Assembly: GCA_030641665.1 (NCBI GenBank)
Contig: DAOWHA010000062.1
Location: 1 to 7,232 of the forward strand
Direction of reading: 5' to 3'
From: JAGLTA01 sp023142625
GTDB lineage: Bacteria; Patescibacteriota; Patescibacteriia; JAACEG01
DNA length: 7,232 nucleotides
Of the stretch, positions 4,983 through 7,232 are shown piece by piece. The number at the start of each line of letters is the position of its first letter. Positions within the stretch are counted from its first letter, which is position 1. Below the pieces are notes generated by a model, which was not told the origin of the DNA, searched no databases, and was given only the letters and a program-made list of their open reading frames with translations. A program made the position numbers and the translations under genes.

Positions 4983-6074
4983 TTAATTACCTCCTTTTAG
5001 ATTAGAATAATTTGGCAAGACAATATCCTGCCATACTCTTTTTTGCGCCCAGAACAAACTATCGTCCTGAGCAAGTTCTTTTTTCAACTCGCTAACCTCC
5101 TTTTTAGCGAGTTCTAATTTTTTTACTCCAAGACGAAGAGCGCGCCTTGATGTAAAATTTAAATCAATTTTTTCAGAGGGCTTAATTATACCCTCTTTCT
5201 TCTTTTTTTTGAGTTCAGCAATCTCTATCCTTAAATCGCCTAACTCTTTGTTAATCCGCCAGTCGCTAACCGACAAATTAACAAGTTGAGGAACCTCGCG
5301 GCGATATGCGAGTTCTTCCAAGGACAAACCGCCGAATTGCAAAAGCAAAACGATAGTAAGCCCTTGTAAAAAAAGGATAATAAATGCTGGAAAAATAAAC
5401 ATCCAATATCCTATTCTTTTTCGCCACTCTATTTTTTTATAAAAAATAAATAATAACCCAAACAGAGCGGCGATGAAGGTTATTATTTCAGGCTCTTTTA
5501 AATATTCCTGCCAAGGAGAACCTGTTTTTAGATAACCGCTCCATAAAAACTGGGTGGCTAAAAGTAAAAAACCGAACGGGAGCGCGAATTTTTCCTGCAA
5601 TTTAGACTCCCAATACGAGCAAACCCAAATCGCGAAAAGCAAGCCAATATACACTCTAATACCTAAATCAAACTGGCATTCAGGCATATTAAAAATTCCT
5701 GGGACTTTCGCGCGAACAATAAACGCGAAAATCAAAAAAGAAAATCCGTAAACAAAGATCATCTCTTTTTTCCCGATGACTTTTTTTAAAATAAGAATAA
5801 CGGGGGCAATGATCGCCCCTGAAAAAAATAAAACCAACAGCGACTTTATAATGCTGTCGCTGTCCAGCCCCTCAATAAGCGGGCTGAAAAATTGAAACAA
5901 AAATACCGCGACGACAAACGCGGAAACTAAAAACACTAAATCGGTTCCGCGATTTGCTAGCCCCGTAAAAAAACCATGCCAAGTCAACTCTCCGCTGACC
6001 TGAAATTTTTTACGGGCGGACCAGAACAGCAATCCTGTCGCTCCCAAAAATCCCAAAAAAAGAAAAACTTTCAT
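4983..6074 (-). CDS. Eight-span membrane protein with C-terminal charged helix, unknown function
   Basis: The protein has 363 residues. Hydrophobic segments are at about 2-19, 46-66, 77-98, 103-121, 136-155, 163-182, 195-212 and 221-248, so around eight transmembrane helices. The tail (about 252-363) is soluble and Lys/Glu-rich with heptad-like stretches ('LRIEIAELKKKKKEG', 'VKKLELAKKEVSELKKELAQ'), probably a coiled coil, and ends 'LPNYSNLKGGN'. I do not recognise the family. A many-span protein near VirB4 and PrgI genes could be a VirB6-like channel component, but nothing in the sequence proves this and a terminator separates the two operons. ATG 6074 overlaps the preceding stop as ATGA, and GGAGAGG stands just upstream as Shine-Dalgarno sequence, which fixes the start. 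It is the last gene of its operon. Confidence 0.85.
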   Translation of the reverse strand: MKVFLFLGFLGATGLLFWSARKKFQVSGELTWHGFFTGLANRGTDLVFLVSAFVVAVFLFQFFSPLIEGLDSDSIIKSLLVLFFSGAIIAPVILILKKVIGKKEMIFVYGFSFLIFAFIVRAKVPGIFNMPECQFDLGIRVYIGLLFAIWVCSYWESKLQEKFALPFGFLLLATQFLWSGYLKTGSPWQEYLKEPEIITFIAALFGLLFIFYKKIEWRKRIGYWMFIFPAFIILFLQGLTIVLLLQFGGLSLEELAYRREVPQLVNLSVSDWRINKELGDLRIEIAELKKKKKEGIIKPSEKIDLNFTSRRALRLGVKKLELAKKEVSELKKELAQDDSLFWAQKRVWQDIVLPNYSNLKGGN

Positions 6075-6883
6075 TTTTCCTCTCCTTCCTCTCCATCTTT
6101 GTCAGGAGAAAAAAAGTTATTCCATAGCCGCGCCGCCTCATCATTTGACGCTTTACTGCGCCTAATGATTTCGGCTTGTTTTTTTTCAGAAAGGGGCGCG
6201 AGAAGCCCTTTTTTCTCGTCGACTTCTTCGTCTTTAGACAAATCCGGCAACGGGATAATCCCAAAAAAAACTTTCTTGTAATTTTGCAATTTTCCAGTCT
6301 CTATCTTAGACGACGAAATGGATTCTTGCTGTTTAGGAATATCCTCGACTTCAGGGATTTTCCCTATCTCGTCCTTAGGCTCGTATTGACGAATCTTAAC
6401 GAGGAGAGATCCTGCGACAAATCCCGTCGGGGAATCGTCTTTAACCCCTGTAGATATTCTGACTTCTTCCGGTTTAAAATATTTAGAATTATAACCGATT
6501 GCCACAGTAAGTTCCCCGTCTCGAGAGATTAACATACGACACTTTGCCGCTGATAATTTCTTTGTCTCTCCGCCATCAAAAGCAACAGTGACGAAAACCG
6601 CGTCTTGCCACGGAAAATTAGTGCCGTCTTTTTTTTCTTTGTCAATATAATCCAACAAAAAACAATTTTTCGGTTGGACTTCAAAAACTAAGGCATCAAC
6701 ATCCTTTATCTGAAATCTCTGAGGAGACGGAAAAAGTTTTTCTTTCGAGAAGGATGCCAAATATTTTTGACTGCCATTTTCGGCTTTATAAAAAAACCGA
6801 ATATGAATAAAAAATCCAATAACAGCCGCTATTGCCAGAAGAATAACAAAAGACTGTAAAATTATTTTCATTTTCTGTCTCAT
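6071..6883 (-). CDS. Single-span membrane-anchored protein, unknown function
   Basis: The protein has 270 residues. A basic N-terminus (MRQKMK) is followed by one transmembrane helix at about 7-30, possibly an uncleaved signal anchor. The remainder would be mostly extracytoplasmic. Residues about 35-170 look like a beta-rich domain ('VDALVFEVQPKNCFLLDY', 'DAVFVTVAFDGGETKKLSAA', 'GELTVAIGYNSKYF', 'GSLLVKIRQYEP'). The region after about 175 is charged and probably disordered ('IPEVEDIPKQQESISSSK', then acidic and basic runs), ending 'DGEEGEEK'. I do not recognise the family. The start at 6883 is supported by a perfect AGGAGG five bases upstream, which decides against the internal Met at residue 5. 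It overlaps the previous gene by ATGA and the next gene by ATGA, so the three are probably co-translated. Confidence 0.85.
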   Translation of the reverse strand: MRQKMKIILQSFVILLAIAAVIGFFIHIRFFYKAENGSQKYLASFSKEKLFPSPQRFQIKDVDALVFEVQPKNCFLLDYIDKEKKDGTNFPWQDAVFVTVAFDGGETKKLSAAKCRMLISRDGELTVAIGYNSKYFKPEEVRISTGVKDDSPTGFVAGSLLVKIRQYEPKDEIGKIPEVEDIPKQQESISSSKIETGKLQNYKKVFFGIIPLPDLSKDEEVDEKKGLLAPLSEKKQAEIIRRSKASNDEAARLWNNFFSPDKDGEEGEEK

Positions 6884-7232
6884 TTTTTCCTCCTTTTACC
6901 GCGTATTAGGTTTTCAAACTGTTCCCATGCTCGCTCTATAAACCAATACGACAATCTACTGGTTTCCCCTTTCTCTCTTTTCCTGCTTTCTGTCTTTTCC
7001 TGCCGCTTCTGCAAATAATCTTTAGCGGCTTCTAATGACCCTACAGGAACATAAACCGCGTGAACGGCAAAAAGAAAAATCAGAAAGAGAGCCCTCCTAA
7101 TCACAAAATTCGCCCGCCAATACTCCGCTGGCAAACTATTTTTAACCTTCACTGGCAGCCAGTCTTGCGACAATTCAGCGATTGACTTTTCTTCTTTTTC
7201 TAAAACTATTACGGGAATTAAAAATTCAGGGC
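6880..7232 (-). CDS. Single-span basic membrane protein, partial at 5' end
   Basis: The frame is open to the window edge: before the possible TTG start at 7171-7173 it continues as 'PEFLIPVIVLEKEEKSIAEL' without a stop. The gene therefore very likely begins outside the window, and the short 97-residue reading from TTG is probably an artefact. The visible 117 residues contain 'DWLPVKVKNSLPAEYWRANF', one hydrophobic helix ('ALFLIFLFAVHAVYVPVG'), then a strongly basic, probably helical region ('DYLQKRQEKTESRKREKGE') and the end 'ENLIRGKRRKK'. By the positive-inside rule the tail is cytoplasmic. I do not recognise the family. The stop TGA overlaps the ATG of the next gene (ATGA). That is evidence both for translational coupling and for TGA being a normal stop in this organism. 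Confidence 0.7.
   Translation of the reverse strand, partial: PEFLIPVIVLEKEEKSIAELSQDWLPVKVKNSLPAEYWRANFVIRRALFLIFLFAVHAVYVPVGSLEAAKDYLQKRQEKTESRKREKGETSRLSYWFIERAWEQFENLIRGKRRKK

Noticed and set aside
5554..5751. Plus-strand 65-residue ORF
   Set aside because: It is antisense to the membrane helices of the eight-span protein, with no start signal.
5976..6532. Plus-strand ORFs at 5976-6281 and 6176-6532 and a minus-strand out-of-frame ORF at 6010-6264
   Set aside because: All overlap the genes at 4983-6074 and 6071-6883, which have good ribosome sites and ATGA coupling; these are shadow frames.

Overview
The window is AT-rich and looks like part of a Candidate Phyla Radiation (Patescibacteria, probably Parcubacteria-like) genome. 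The main reason is the tandem set PrgI-family membrane protein, TraC-like domain protein and VirB4-type ATPase, with sequence styles familiar from that group (for example 'INFALKS', 'LNINPYLEKL' and 'SLILFDRFSLQNANMVVFATSGAGKS'). Intergenic DNA made of 'CAAAAATCAAAATG'-like strings also fits. Two gene pairs in the right-hand operon overlap as ATGA, so TGA is read as stop and the standard bacterial code (table 11) applies. All supported genes lie on the minus strand, so transcription runs right to left.

Right block (4983-7232): a three-gene operon, cut by the window edge at its 5' end. It encodes a single-span protein, a second single-span protein with a large extracytoplasmic part, and an eight-span membrane protein with a C-terminal charged helix. 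The genes overlap by 4 bases and the two visible starts have good Shine-Dalgarno sequences. The operon ends at a strong hairpin terminator (4922-4952), with a second hairpin beside the stop codon. I do not recognise these three proteins.

Middle block (908-4917): a good promoter (TTGGCA, 16 bp, TATAAT with extended TGC) sits just beyond the terminator. It starts a type IV secretion/conjugation-like operon: PrgI-family protein, TraC-like protein, VirB4 ATPase, and then a one-span protein with a C-terminal domain that may be VirB8/NTF2-like. Two features stand out. The VirB4 gene is cut by a single in-frame TAA, with both halves otherwise in the same frame and matching one continuous protein. 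The PrgI leader contains a perfect 23-bp inverted repeat placed so that the 5' end of the mRNA could pair with the bases just before the start codon. Related AT-rich repeats also lie in front of VirB4, and a common 'GCGAGGAGC...GACGAAGCAATC' dispersed repeat lies behind it.

Left block (1-907): a very AT-rich partial gene for a KAP-like P-loop NTPase, about 21% GC over the first 240 bases. It is preceded by about 420 bases with no intact recognised gene, which hold a possible coding remnant, an AT palindrome and a terminator-like hairpin. The composition suggests a separately acquired gene, perhaps a defence-type NTPase.

Inferred function of the middle block: PrgI and the VirB8-like protein would form the membrane part of a secretion channel, and VirB4 would power assembly or transport. 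Whether the machine works depends on whether the VirB4 stop is real.
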